A program made the position numbers and the translations under genes. The notes beneath the pieces were generated by a model. That model was not told where the DNA came from and did no database searches. It saw nothing but the letters and a program-made list of their open reading frames with translations. A stretch of DNA of 64,000 bases, taken from the NCBI RefSeq assembly GCF_932526225.1, contig NC_064034.1:8914001-8978000 (forward strand), read 5' to 3'. Source of the stretch: Nematostella vectensis (taxonomy: Eukaryota > Cnidaria > Anthozoa > Actiniaria > Edwardsiidae). How positions within the stretch are numbered: the first letter of the stretch is position 1; each line of letters starts with the position of its first letter. Shown here in pieces: positions 52,401-63,500 of this stretch.

Positions 52401-55400
52401 GGGTTTGTCGCAGTATGTTGTGTGGAGGTATATTGGTACACGCGATGGCGTATTTAGGATGATGCCAGGGGCAGCTCTTCCGAAGAATTTTGACGCTACT
52501 ACTCGGCCATGGTAACTAGAAAATACATATGTATCCCTGATGGACTAGTTCTTAACCTTTTATAGTAGTGTAAGCCGTATAACCCGTAAATTTTGCTCGG
52601 CGAAATAGGTGGCCAAATTCCATCTATTTTGCCCACCAAAAATATGGCTTTTTGGTGCAACACAACACAACACAACACAACACAACACAACACAACACAA
52701 CACAACACAACACAACACAACACAACACAACACAACACAACACAACACAACACAACACAACACAACACAACACAACACAACACAACACAACAACAACACA
52801 ACACAACACAACACAACACAACAACAACAGAACACAACACAACACAACACAAGAAAACACAACACAACAACAACACAACACACTAAAACATAACACAACA
52901 CAACACAGCACAGCACAAAACAATACAACACAACACAACACAACACAGCACAACAACAACCATACACAACAACAACAGAACACAACAGAACAACAACACA
53001 ACACAACACAAAATAACACAACACAACACAGCACAGCACAACACAACAAAAACACAACAACAACAGAACACAACACAACACAACACAAAATAACACAACA
53101 CAACACAGCACAACACAACAACAACACAACAACAACAGAACACAACACAGCACAATACAATACAATGAAATAGCATTTATTTATAGAGGGTTACCTTATA
53201 ACTCTTACAAGTTTTCTAACTAATGGCCATCTCAAATGAAAATCATAGGTATATCTCTGCCCAAAGCAACATCGACAAGTTGGCCCTATCAAAACCTTAC
53301 GTAGATGCCGCTGGCGCAGGTTTGGTGATAACAGCGGCTCAAACTATCTTCAAAGTAAGGGAAAATCAGCATGCCACAGCAGATGACGTCATTGCTGTCA
53401 TGGGAGCAGATTTTCCCCTTCCCTACTTTAAGAAGTAAGTTGCGTTTGAAGCCCTCAACTATATCTTAAAGCTGACTTTTAAGATATAATTATGGGCTGG
53501 CTTTAGAGGATTGCTTTGAAAACTTCAATTCTGAAAAAGAAATTTTGAACGAAAAATATATATTTTTAAATTTGAAAGAGGGAAATTAATGCTTGAACAA
53601 TACAATCAATAACTATAGCTTAAACAACAAAAGATTTTACTGTTTACGACATATTTATGAAGGTGTAATTGTCTTTGTTGAGCCATACAATCAATAACTA
53701 TAGCTTAAACAAAAAAAGATTTTACTGCGTACGACATATTTCGGAAAAGTTCTAGTTCTTTTTCTGAGTACCCTTCATACGATCAACACCATAATGTTAC
53801 TTTTTAGAATTTTGGGAGACACGTACCCGCTCTGTAAAAGTTCGAGCTACACTTGTTTTGTGATGGACAGAAGCGGATTCCTGATTTATCACGACACCTT
53901 TATGACGTCATCTATAACCGCACGTGACTTGAATCTCGCTCACGTGACCGACAAGGAGAAGCTGGTGGCACAAGACATGATCCAAAGAGGTCTTCTTGAA
54001 CGTAAACATTGTCGCAACATGGCGAGCATAAAGACTGTGAACTTCTATGATGTTCGCGTCACTACCGGAGTTGACTACACTGCAACATATTTGAGTTGTT
54101 CAGCCAATTACAACATATTTCCTATAAGCGGCAGCAACGCGTTCTTAGGTATGATTTTCTTGCTGGCTTTAACTCTTCCGGAGTTTCATATTTTCAAGTG
54201 CACACTTAATTGACAAACATTTTCTTTATCACCGTATCACCGACTATTAACCGAGTGCCATGTCTGTACAGTGAGATATCAGACCAATGTACAAACTGTC
54301 TTGCTGGTTTATCGTCGGGTGTAATTTTTATCGAGTTTTGATTCATGTTTTGTTTACTTCAAAAGTCGCAGGCTTGATCCATTAGGATTATTAGATTGAA
54401 GATAAGGGTGAGAAGGCAGCTATCAACTCAGCCAGTTTTCAGATTTAGAAAAATTGCGGGCTCACAAAAACTTGCTGGAAAATCGAGTCTCCTTTTCGGA
54501 AGGCTTTTATTTTTTTTTGGTGCCACAATTAATGCCACAAATGTAAGTTTCATTATGTACACTGAAATGGCACATCTTCCATATCAAGCCAATTTCGTTC
54601 ACATTACCATTTCTCACTAGACACTCACTAGTCTAAAATTATCAATAGTGGAATTGCATTTTCGAGTCAAGACAGGCTCTTGTGTTCCAAGTTGGGTTTG
54701 TGCTCGTATAGTGATGATAGTATCTAAAATGTATCCCTTTCTTGCAGGTTTGGTCCGGAAGACTGGGTCTTGTTATAGCAATGGGGCGTTGTGTTCATGC
54801 AGCAGTGATAAGGAGAGGATGTGTTCATATATCTCACCAGACTGCCAGTGCCCCTGCTCCTCCACACTTGACTTTAACTACTGCGACAGCGAGTATCCTC
54901 TCTCCAAGTAAGAACTGAAATAATACCACCCGTGTTACATACCGTTTATCTAATTCTTTTGTTTGACTAACTAATGACTAACCAACCGACCATTCGACTA
55001 ACCGACCGACTGATTGCAATCGCCAATTCAATTGATATTGGATATAATTTTCCTTTGGTCTATCGATCGATTTTCCCACCACCGGCGCCTTAATGACTGG
55101 CCACTTATTGGATTGCTTTAGCTAAAACCAATTACTAATTTTTTATTTCAAGCGTCTCAATTTGCGCTGTCCCTGCCGAGGCGTTACTGACATCAGAGGA
55201 GAAACAAGCTTGTGTTCCGAGAGACCTCCAGAAGTGCTATGACCCAAAATGCAGCGAGAAGACCACGGAGGGTGCGTGTGAGGGCGTGGTGGGGTGCAGC
55301 TGGTGTGTTCGGGACGGCGACGGAGCATCTCTTTCTAATCCATTCTGCAGCCCTATTGACGAGTGCTTCGCGGGAACCAAGGGTATGTCACAGACACTTA

Positions 55401-56285
55401 CTTTGATACTCCATTTCAATCGAAACCGGACATGTTCTCATTATTGATGTATTTCGTGTAGACGAAATAAATGTTCTTATTAGAGCATTTTAGAATATAA
55501 AAACATATAAATATTAAAATATTGGTGTATTAATGAAAGCATTGATGCATTGATTGTAGAGATATTTTCATATTAGTGATTGATGTTGGCATGTTTTCAT
55601 ATTGATGTACTTATTGATGTAGTCATATTTGAAGTCGCATGCTTTCATATCGATGTATTAATGTAGACGTGTTTTCATATTGATGTAGGCATGTTTTCAT
55701 ATTGATGTTTTGATTCAGCCATATTTTTATATTGATGTATCATTGTAGACATGTTTTCATGTTTGCTATTACATGTTTTCATTGATGTTATAAAATGTTT
55801 TCGTTGATGTAGAAATGTTTTTTTTTTCAAGTAGTAATATGTTTTTATATTATTGAAGTTTTAATGAATTCGTCTTCTAATATATGTAGTTTTGTGATGT
55901 CTATCGATATATCTTTTATTCAGGAGCAAAATCGCCTGGAGCTGGCGAGGGCAATTACTGTAAGAGCAGTGGTAGCTCTGGACTGTCCGGTGGGGCGATC
56001 GCTGGAATAATCATTGCAGTCATCATTGTGCTGATTACAATCATTGTTGGAGTTGTATTATACAAAAAGATCCATAAAAAGAAGCCAAGCGCCCGACCAA
56101 AACCAGCAGATGTGTCATCAGCACCACCAATACAGCCAGCGGTGGATTTTAAGCCTGGTGTAGCTCCGCCTACAGTGAATGCTAACGCCCCTTACCCCCC
56201 TTACAACCAACAAGCAGCTCCCCCCTACCCAGCCTATAATCCACAGTACCTTCCCCCTGGTGAATACAATCCAGGTTATCAGTAA
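40471..56285 (+). CDS. VWA and Cache domain type I membrane protein (alpha2delta / CACHD1-like), copy A
   Basis: Complete gene, 1176 residues. Exons: 40471-40623, 43503-44090, 44466-44619, 45065-45339, 49493-49579, 50122-50254, 51092-51368, 51635-51831, 51911-51991, 52205-52511, 53249-53434, 53808-54148, 54748-54907, 55153-55382, 55924-56285; all phases agree. Order: signal peptide (KVILGVLLMLYLI); VWA_N with YDPRYRPWYVEAA; VWA domain with intact MIDAS (DYSGS at about 218-222, GGTM, FMTDGAPND); two Cache modules (YHQGKFIGVAGTDV, YAFVADSSGRTMMHPLL; DGVFRMMPG, ATTRPWYISAQ); cysteine-rich region; transmembrane helix about 1080-1102; 74-residue Pro/Tyr-rich tail. Relatives are calcium-channel alpha2delta subunits and CACHD1, which act at the cell surface. 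A true membrane helix plus cytoplasmic tail favours the CACHD1-like form. Channel or receptor role is inferred. Intron 9 uses a GC donor. Confidence 0.92.
41557..41747. repeat. Nested inverted repeats in intron 1 of copy A, with a perfect 32 bp hairpin
   Basis: Inner arms 41621-41652 and 41660-41691 are exact inverted copies (AAAATACACCAAAAACTGGA at the outer end, CGACTCTGC at the centre) around a 7-base loop. Outer arms 41557-41573 (ATGTATATGCCACATAT) and 41731-41747 are also exact inverted copies. The string CCACATATGTCTTGTA occurs in direct orientation on both sides of the hairpin. The structure lies at the edge of DNA absent from copy B. Confidence 0.92.
42595..42850 (+). repeat. Direct repeat of ~65 bp in intron 1 of copy A
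   Basis: GATTTCAACTTT, TTGATAGCGCGCTCGAC, CCATCTTGGA and CTCGTAAGAAA occur at about 42598-42656 and again at about 42775-42836. Part of the copy A-specific DNA. No coding character. Confidence 0.7.
42856..43041 (+). pseudogene. C-terminal scrap of a LINE-type reverse transcriptase ORF in intron 1
   Basis: An open frame of 62 codons with no start ends in TAG at 43039. It reads RRDESIASSATYLSPLERG, then MRMWNGLPVGAITQPTFDSF. This resembles the last residues of many non-LTR ORF2 proteins (WN.LP......TF.SF). It lies in the copy A-specific insertion. The match is short, so confidence is moderate. Confidence 0.5.
44278..44304 (+). repeat. Poly(G) tract in intron 2 of copy A
   Basis: About 26 G after GCGCGTACCCAGGATTGGCT, with a second run of about 13 G at 44397-44410. 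Copy B has shorter runs at the equivalent place (about 63804-63818). The preceding GCGCGTACCCAGG string recurs near 44994, and GGCCCGTAGCCAGG near 42073, so this is probably the end of a dispersed repeat. Confidence 0.7.
45330..49055 (+). repeat. 47 bp minisatellite, about 78 copies, made from the exon 4 donor of the VWA-Cache gene
   Basis: Unit pieces: CAAGGGGGCGCGGTGAGTAA, then C(C/T)CTGGTGGCTAGC, then TATTATCCGGGCT. The first copy overlaps the exon: exon 4 ends GACGGGGGCGCG at 45339 and the intron starts GTGAGTAACC, so every unit repeats the exon end and a consensus donor. Variants (GGGCGCGCGG, TTAGCTATTATCTGGGCTCGA, GGCTGGCT, GGCTCTAGG) recur in order; the GGCTCTAGG unit appears at about 45843, 46452, 47108 and 47719, spacing 609-656 bp, a higher-order repeat of about 13 units. 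The array ends in poly-G at about 49045. Confidence 0.97.
52657..53166 (+). repeat. (AACAC)n microsatellite, ~510 bp, in intron 10 of copy A
   Basis: Almost pure AACAC at the left (about 52657-52790), then interspersed with AAC, AACAG and AAAAC variants to the right. It ends about 80 bp before exon 11. All long ORFs across it are simple translations of the repeat. Confidence 0.95.
53595..53755 (+). repeat. ~90 bp tandem duplication in intron 11 of copy A
   Basis: ATACAATCAATAACTATAGC, TTAAACAA, AAAAGATTTTACTG and TACGACATATTT occur twice, at about 53600 and 53690. No coding character. Confidence 0.85.
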
Positions 56286-58105
56286 ATCGATGGACTGCAA
56301 TATAGATGCATAAAAGACGCTTTGTAGCTGTACAGTTTGCTATCGCAATATTTTCAGTAAGAAGGTCGCAGTCTTCAGCTAGAAAAGCTTATCTGGAGGG
56401 GGTGTGGTTGGGGTGAGCCTTATTCTCCCCTTAACATTCACGCTTTCTTGTTTATTATAAGTACGACTTTTCGGTAAACAAGCTAGTTGGCCGCGCTCGA
56501 GCGTTTCTTGTTTTCCCGCTTTTTTGACATCTTTCGGTAAAGTTGATCGATATTCCCACGAAAGCGAAGGTTGATTTGTTTTCTCGTCGTAAATTCCTTT
56601 ATTGCCAGGGACATAAATAATGAATGACTTATTAAAACCTCGCTTTCTCGGTCTTTACGAATAAATATCCGACCTCTGTCTTTTCTGCACTGCCTGCCCT
56701 CGGCCTGTGGCTTTGGGCCGTACACAGGTACAAGGCCTCGGTCTGATATTTCTCCGTTAATCTTGTTTTGAAAACTTTTTTCCCTAGTTTCTAGTTTCTG
56801 CCCTTATTAGGGCATTAAATATCATATTTGGAAGTTCCCTTTAATCATTGTTTTTATTTTTTGTGTAAGTAGATAATTTCCAAGATTTAACAGGCAGCCA
56901 TCTAGAAAATAGGCCCATGACCTAACGTTTTAGAACATCACAGGTTTCCCGCGCGCTTTCACAGGAAAACGACAGCAGCCATTTTTCTTTTAAAGTTCAA
57001 AATGTAAATACAGTAGTAAATAGAAGTTTCCACTCAGCCGCAAGAAAATATCCTCAAATCGCACTCGTTTTGACATGAGTCGTCAAAAACGTTTTTTTTA
57101 TACACCTATTACAAATAAGGTTGCACTCGGAGAATATGTTTATCGTAACCGGAAGTGCTTCTTGAGTATTATGCACGAGTGAATTGAAACCACGGCACCC
57201 CCGGGACATAGCAGGGAAATTAACATTCATGTGGTGTGAAATGTGCGTTACTTTCTAGGCCACCGGGGCCTGTAACGCTGTTAAAACCCCCAATAGCCCC
57301 AGTGTTTTCCGATAACGTCCCACCATAGAAAGCCATACCTTCCTTTGAGCTGCCATGTTCAGTGAACTAAACTTCGTCGAGGAAAAGCGTATGCATGCTA
57401 CACCCGCTTTCGGGCCCTTTTTAGTATTTTTAGCACAGGCTACCCCAAAGTTAAAAATCAACAGACATCGATAGATAGAGAATAAACTATATTTTTATCA
57501 GAGATTTAGATTTGCAAGCAAGTATCTTTGTTAAAAAATTATAATTTGAATACGCCGTGTAGCGGCTTAGGGGTCCCGTAGGTCGATTGACCCCTTGTTA
57601 GGCCGCATTGCATAACAATAGTGAGGACCGTTTTCCAACTAAAATCAACAAACGATCGATACTGCGGTATGCGAAGGCGTCGATGACAATTTTTCTTTAT
57701 TCGCTGATTACGTAAAAACTGAAAGTAAGAATTAAAAGTACCAAATAACTACAATAAATTATGCTAACACTAAAACAAATATATGTGCAAAAGATGCTAA
57801 ATTATGAGACGATTGAAGCGCGGGTGAAGGGGTTAACTAAAGTAACCTATTATTGTTCGATTCAATAGCGCTGACTGTAATTATAAGTGAAAATATACCA
57901 GCTCAGAATATTTCCTCTTCTGGGAACACAAATATGGCGGCCTAAATGGATTATGACGTCATCATTCAAGCCCTTCGCCTTTTACCGCCGGAAAGATATA
58001 TTTTTCGCTTTGAGAGCTTTTTCCCGTCGATTTTTGCAATTTTAGAGCAGCCAGTGTGTTAGGTCATCTTTCCTAGATATCTCGTGCAAGGCGTCGAAGC
58101 GATGG
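56286..58105. other. Intergenic DNA after copy A
   Basis: Holds the 3' UTR of the VWA-Cache gene; no poly(A) hexamer stands out close to the stop. An 80-codon minus-strand ORF at 56483-56725 is Lys/Arg-rich and unlike known proteins; the surrounding AAGGCCTCGGTCTGATATTT and GGTCTTTACGAATAAATATC strings look like ends of a dispersed repeat. No gene recognised. Confidence 0.4.
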
Positions 58106-58114
58106 AGTAAAAAT

Positions 58115-58721
58115 ATGGAAGATGGTGAGTATTTATTCGAAGGGAATTGGAGCTCTGCAGCGCCATGTTTGACCGATTTCGAACCCAAACACATGTAAAT
58201 AAATCGCCAAGATCTCTCTACAATAATTTTTGTGGGCTTAGAAAAAATTATTCTGAGAATAAGGGCTTATGTAGCTTTTGAAATCGGTATGTCTCTATAT
58301 GGGACGCGACGCCAGTTGCTGCGTTTGGTTTCTTTAAACAATATCGTGTTGAGCTCTGGACATCACCGACATAAGTATAGGAAACAAGGGCCCTCCTTAC
58401 ACTGTCAAGTGGACTGCTTCGTTTGGTAGATAGCCTAGCCGTATTTATTGCTATCATTTTTTAATTTTTCTGGCTGATTTTAAAACTAGAAATCTTATAC
58501 AGCTCTGCCAAAGTTTATTATTAAATAGCTAAATTGAGTAAAAATAAAATGAAATTAGTGTGTGAGGCTAGTTTCAGTTGGCTCCTCTGCAATAAGTCCA
58601 TCATAAATAATATGCTACTGTACTCTATAAATCAAATTGAAAAGAACCCACCTCCTCTTTTCTTAATATAATTGTTACAATTTATTTCAGATATTGACCA
58701 TGGCAAAGAAGATGAATATAA
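58115..58721 (+). CDS. Possible orphan gene start: two tiny 5' coding exons
   Basis: Around 58115 an ATG opens MED and reaches a clean donor (GATGGTGAGT, exon end 58124) after a CpG-containing leader. At 58691 a strong acceptor (TTTATTTCAG) joins in frame to give MEDDIDHGKEDEY and a donor AAGTAAAT at 58722. This looks like the acidic start of a real protein, yet no continuing exon could be found before the second VWA-Cache copy begins at 60502. It may be a gene cut off by the tandem duplication, a gene whose later exons lie beyond the window, or chance. Low confidence. Confidence 0.25.
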
Positions 58722-58724
58722 GTA

Positions 58725-60501
58725 AATATATAAGGATGGACAGAGAGATCATTGAATTTTCTGCTTTGTATTCCACTCTTAGTGATAAAAAAGTGATAAA
58801 ACTCCTACTATTCTTTTTTTGGAATATTTGTTTTATTTGTTCAAGCTATGTGTTATTGACTATTACACTTTTTGAAAGTATGGTTACAAACTGACCCCCC
58901 GGTTCTGTAGCTCTGTCAAGAAAATAAGGGGGGCCCCTTCGTATTTACAAAGACAATGCTTAAAGAACGCTGCTTGGTGGAAAAATGGTATTAGATTATA
59001 TGGCTTTCAACGTTAATGAAGATTTGCACCCCAGCCTCTGCTACGGCCCTGTCCATGGACCCCTTGTTGGAAACAGGTTTTCTAGTAATAACATGTTTTC
59101 TAGTGAGGGAAGGGTTTTCTACTTCTAGTATGATCCGAGTATAAACCAAGAGCATGGATGAAGGTTGGTAAAAAATGTTTCTATGTATTAAATCCCCAGA
59201 GCTAAAACAGTATTATACTTCTGGGTTTTTTAATTCGCACTAAAACATAATATAAGGCACAGCATATTGTGCATTCAAAGGGTGCAATGGGCTTTTGAAA
59301 TAAAAGGGGAAATATTATTATTTCACATCACTTTTATGTATGGTGCTTGATTGTAAAAATTGTATGATTGGACAAATTGTTTCCACTTTTCTCCCATTTA
59401 CTCTGACTGAAAACTTTCTACCAGAAAGAATTCAAATCATTAGAATTCTGTTAGAGTAAAATTGTTTAGAAGAAGACTACAGGTGTTAAATAGGTGTTAA
59501 ATCCCCCGCATGTCGCGTTACATCCCCGGTATGTCCTGGGGGTCGGGGGGCGGGGGGCGACCAGTAGGGGCGTGGCTGTGTCCCCAATTATTTTCTAAAG
59601 TTTTTCTTTATTGTGCCCTCAATATTCCGAGGCTTGTGCAAAGCAGAAGGCGCATCACATTCATTTATTTATTTTGTAGGGGGTCCAGGGTTCTCCCTAG
59701 AAAATGTTTGAAATTCCAGACTTTTAGGAGGCTCGGAACTTGACCAGAATACCTGTTCACAAAACATAGCACTCCCCTAAACCCTGTATCAGAATTTGAG
59801 GGCCTCCCCAAAATCGACGCTCAAACAATCTCAACCCTCCCCCAAACATAGCAGCCCTCCCCCAAGTTAAATAATGACCTTTTCCTTATTTAAAATAAAA
59901 TTGCAAATTGCCATGCGAGGGTGGATTTCGAAACGATCGGTCGATTCGTGAAGTACGTTTGAATTTGTGGCTGTGGGAGTTTGCTACCATGTCTATATAC
60001 ATATTCATTATATTCAGAATTCATCTAGGATACCCCTTTGAGCAGAAGGTAGATTGACCATGCGAAGGGCTGTGCTAACACAAACAGAAATATATAATTG
60101 CCTGAGAGTCTAAATCCTTTTTTATCAAATCATCATGAAAAAAAACCGCTGCCTAGCATTCTTCGAAGCATTTCCTTGAAAGTGATCCCCAATATATAAA
60201 ACATATAAGGAAATGACAAGTAGGGGCGTGGCTGTGCACCCCTCCCCTCCAATGTTTTCTTAATGTTTCTGTATCGTGTCCCCCAATAATTCAGGCCTGC
60301 TACGGACAATTCGGGAATTGATAACCTTGATATCACGTAAAAATGTTTGGCAATGATTTTTCTAATTTTTTTTTACTTTATTACTTTTCTTTCCTCTGAA
60401 AACTGAGCAGCACCAGTGGTCAGTAAGATAGTACACCGTCAAACTATTGTTATCATTTAAAGTTAACATTTAAAATTATTTTAATAAGATACAAAAAAAC
60501 T
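58725..60501. other. Intergenic DNA with MITE-like pieces, no gene recognised
   Basis: AT-rich, with G/C-rich dispersed fragments at about 58898-59052, 59525-59645 and 60213-60307 that share AGTAGGGGCGTGGCTGTG and CTGCTACGG with the element at 24983-25135. Short ORFs are not supported. Confidence 0.5.
60213..60307 (+). mobile_element. Fragment of the GCCGTAGCAGG-type MITE-like family
   Basis: Contains AAGTAGGGGCGTGGCTGTGC, TTCTTAATGTTTCTGTATCG, TGTCCCCCAATAATTC and the end GGCCTGCTACGGAC. The same order is seen on the opposite strand at 24983-25135. The left inverted end is missing or decayed. Confidence 0.6.
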
Positions 60502-63500
60502 GGGTTTGCTAAAACAAACTCTGTTTTATACCTTTTCCACTCGCAGTGAGCCTGGGCTACTTGTGTTTTCGGGGGTAAAACATCACAAGAAATCAAGAAA
60601 TACACAGCTCGTTTCAACAACAGAACTCCATTTTATTCTGAACCACCTCCGACAAGCCCACGAGGCATTCCAAATAAGGTTATACAACACAGGGAGCCCA
60701 TGCCAATATATAACAGTTAGCCTCCCATCACCATCCTAACCCCCCCCCCCCCCCCCCCCTTGGCAGAGCTGGCAGAGTTTTCCTTTCCCTCCTGGTACAA
60801 TTCTGAGACAATTTCACTCTGACCTAGTGAGAAAATCTCCCATGAACAAAAATAGACTTCGACTGTCTAGTCCTGGTACTGTAATGTAAAAAAACACCGA
60901 AGGTAAATAATTTCCCAACCTGGAGAGCTTTTTAGGAAAATCTGCCGGGAAATTATTACTCGTCAGGTCTGATACACAGGGGTATATTATTATAATGGTG
61001 TAATCCGAAATAACTATTAATTCAATGCAACAATTCCTCAATTTAGATAGCATATTATAAGCGTATTTTCTAGGCGGCAAGTGAAGGATTTTGAATTCTA
61101 GAACATCCTTGAAACTACGTATTTAGTTATAAATATCCCGGGAAAAAACGACTTACGTGCGACATTTCACTCTCTCCCAGTAGTATTCCATGCCCAAGAG
61201 CTCAGCGCGCATGACCAACTTGAGTCTAGTAGAGTTTGTTTTTGCTTGTTCCGCTACGCTTTTCTAAAAAAAAGACTCATTAACACATACCACGATGTGC
61301 CAGTGATTCTAATAGCAGAGATCAAGCTGTTTTGTTCACTCCAATATGAAGGAAACACGAATTAAAGTTATTCTTGGTGTTCTCCTGATGTTGTACCTCA
61401 TCAAAGATACCTCGACGACTTTACAAACAGCGCCAGGAGAGCTAGCAAAAAAACTGGCAGAATTGGCGATCAATGGCTTAGGAACAAGCGAAATGCAGGT
61501 AAACGTTTAAGCATTAACATACTTTTTTTCGATCTTGGAAATTTACTGTTTTTTACTGATTGTTTCTAAAACTTTTGGAAAGCGTGTTTCAATCATAATC
61601 TGTCATTTCAACCAATCGAATCTCTAACCGCCATGCAAATGTGTGTAGAGGTGATATATTTGCTTGTAAATAAGCTATGGAAGAGGGGAACGACACAAGA
61701 AAAATGTAAAAGATGAAAAGAACTGTAAATGAAAGCAGAGTATACGCTTGTCGATTAAAGATGTGAATTTCTCATCAAAAAAATTTTTAGTAAAGACTTT
61801 AAACCTGGAGCATTTGTGAGACTATTATCTGTCATACCGAAGTTAGTATTCTAACCGTCTAAAAATATAGTAGTACACCTGTTGCTGTTCAATAACGGGA
61901 AAGGGACATTTATTTGTGCCAAAAGTTACATCGTACGCTTATCAATATCACACGAATTGTGAATCATTATAGCGGCACTCGACTATTAATAACAATAATT
62001 AAATATTCGTGAACATTCATTGGCATCAACAGAGAAACAGTAATGAATTGGACATTTTAATTCCAATGGAACGAACATTCTTTTACGTGCAATGGGAATT
62101 CAGTTACACGTTTGGACAATCAGTAGCTTATGTTGATGAACGTACAATCTGAATACACGATAACGTCTCTTTCCCGTTATTGAACAAGAAAAGGTGTAAT
62201 AGTTTTCACTAAAGCTGCACCCGTTCGTGTTTAAAATGCTGTCACATGGACATGGCATTTGGTCCCTTTATGAATCCCAAGAGTGTCTGCGTCGTCAGTA
62301 ATATTCTAGTATGTGGCAGATTTAAACGAACTTATAGAGTTGAAGTTAGTCAGATTTAGTTAACTAAGAGAAAAAGTTCCATAATCTAGTTATGCGGATA
62401 AAAATAATTTCTGACACGACGTAGTTTTACATTAAAATTCGATGCACTTGATGCAGTTGAGCAAAGATCTTGTTTGCCATTTACAAATGGAGAATGTTTT
62501 TGTTCAGAGGCTTACATTTTTAATATGACGTATCTTGCGAAACAGAAATATACGTAGCATGTATTTGCCACATACACCTATTTCACAAAAGGTTGGCAAT
62601 GGCTATGCCTTTGTGGGGTAATCAGTAAACGTAAACGTAAAAGGTTATGGTAATTAGTGATAATTAGTGTTTACCGGCTCCGTCAAATCGAGAGCGCAAA
62701 AAGCGGGAATTCTGAAACTAGTAAGGTGTTTTGTAAAATTCCTAAAAAATGAGGTTTTAACCAAATAAAAAAAGGATTCCTACTTCGCACTCATGAAATA
62801 ATTTAGTTTTTTTCATAAATTGCTTGAAACTGGCATTCCATCTGTAAAAGTGTGGTACAAAACATGAATGCATTGAATGGGTTTCCCTTCCCATTTTAAA
62901 TACTTCAAATAAAAAAACTTCCAGTCGATCATGGATACCAGAGCTGCATGAAGCGTTATTCCATCAAGTTTTTACATTCAAGGTACGAATGGTTGACAAA
63001 TTATTTATAATACGTTTATAATGTTAACAGGGATACTATGACAAGCTGACATTCAAGAGCCTGGACCTTGATGGAAACAGTATACTGAATGACCTTGCTA
63101 CACGGTTCGCTAACAAACTACAGACAAAGGTTACGATAGCGAGAAAGATTAAGGATGCGGTGGAAGTATCTTACGCAAAGTCAGCCACCGTCACAAGTCG
63201 CACAGAATGCTGCAAAGCAGACACTAGATGGCTGAAATACGACTCAAGGTTCAGAACTAAAGTAAATTTGGATGAAATGTGCGTGATCATCTCCGGTGCT
63301 GCATCTTCTAATCCCAAACAACTACAAGATAATGTCCTCCAAACCATGAAACAGAACATTGAGAACAACCCGACACTGACATGGCAGTACTTTGGCTCAG
63401 AAGAAGGATTGTACACCAACTACCCAATGATAAGAGACTCATCAAGCTGCTCTTCGTATGACCCACGCTACAGACCCTGGTACGTGGAGGCGGCGAGTCC

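Noticed and set aside
52499-53176. Long Cys/Val/Leu and Asn/Thr/Gln/His ORFs on both strands
   Set aside because: Translations of the (AACAC)n repeat in different frames.
56483-56725. Basic 80-codon minus-strand ORF
   Set aside because: Looks like part of a dispersed repeat (GGTCTTTACGAATAAATATC context) rather than a gene; nothing in it is recognisable.
58694-58894. 66-codon ORF starting MAKKMNISKY
   Set aside because: A different frame over the candidate second exon and intron; ends in a hydrophobic AT-rich run with no sign of coding constraint.
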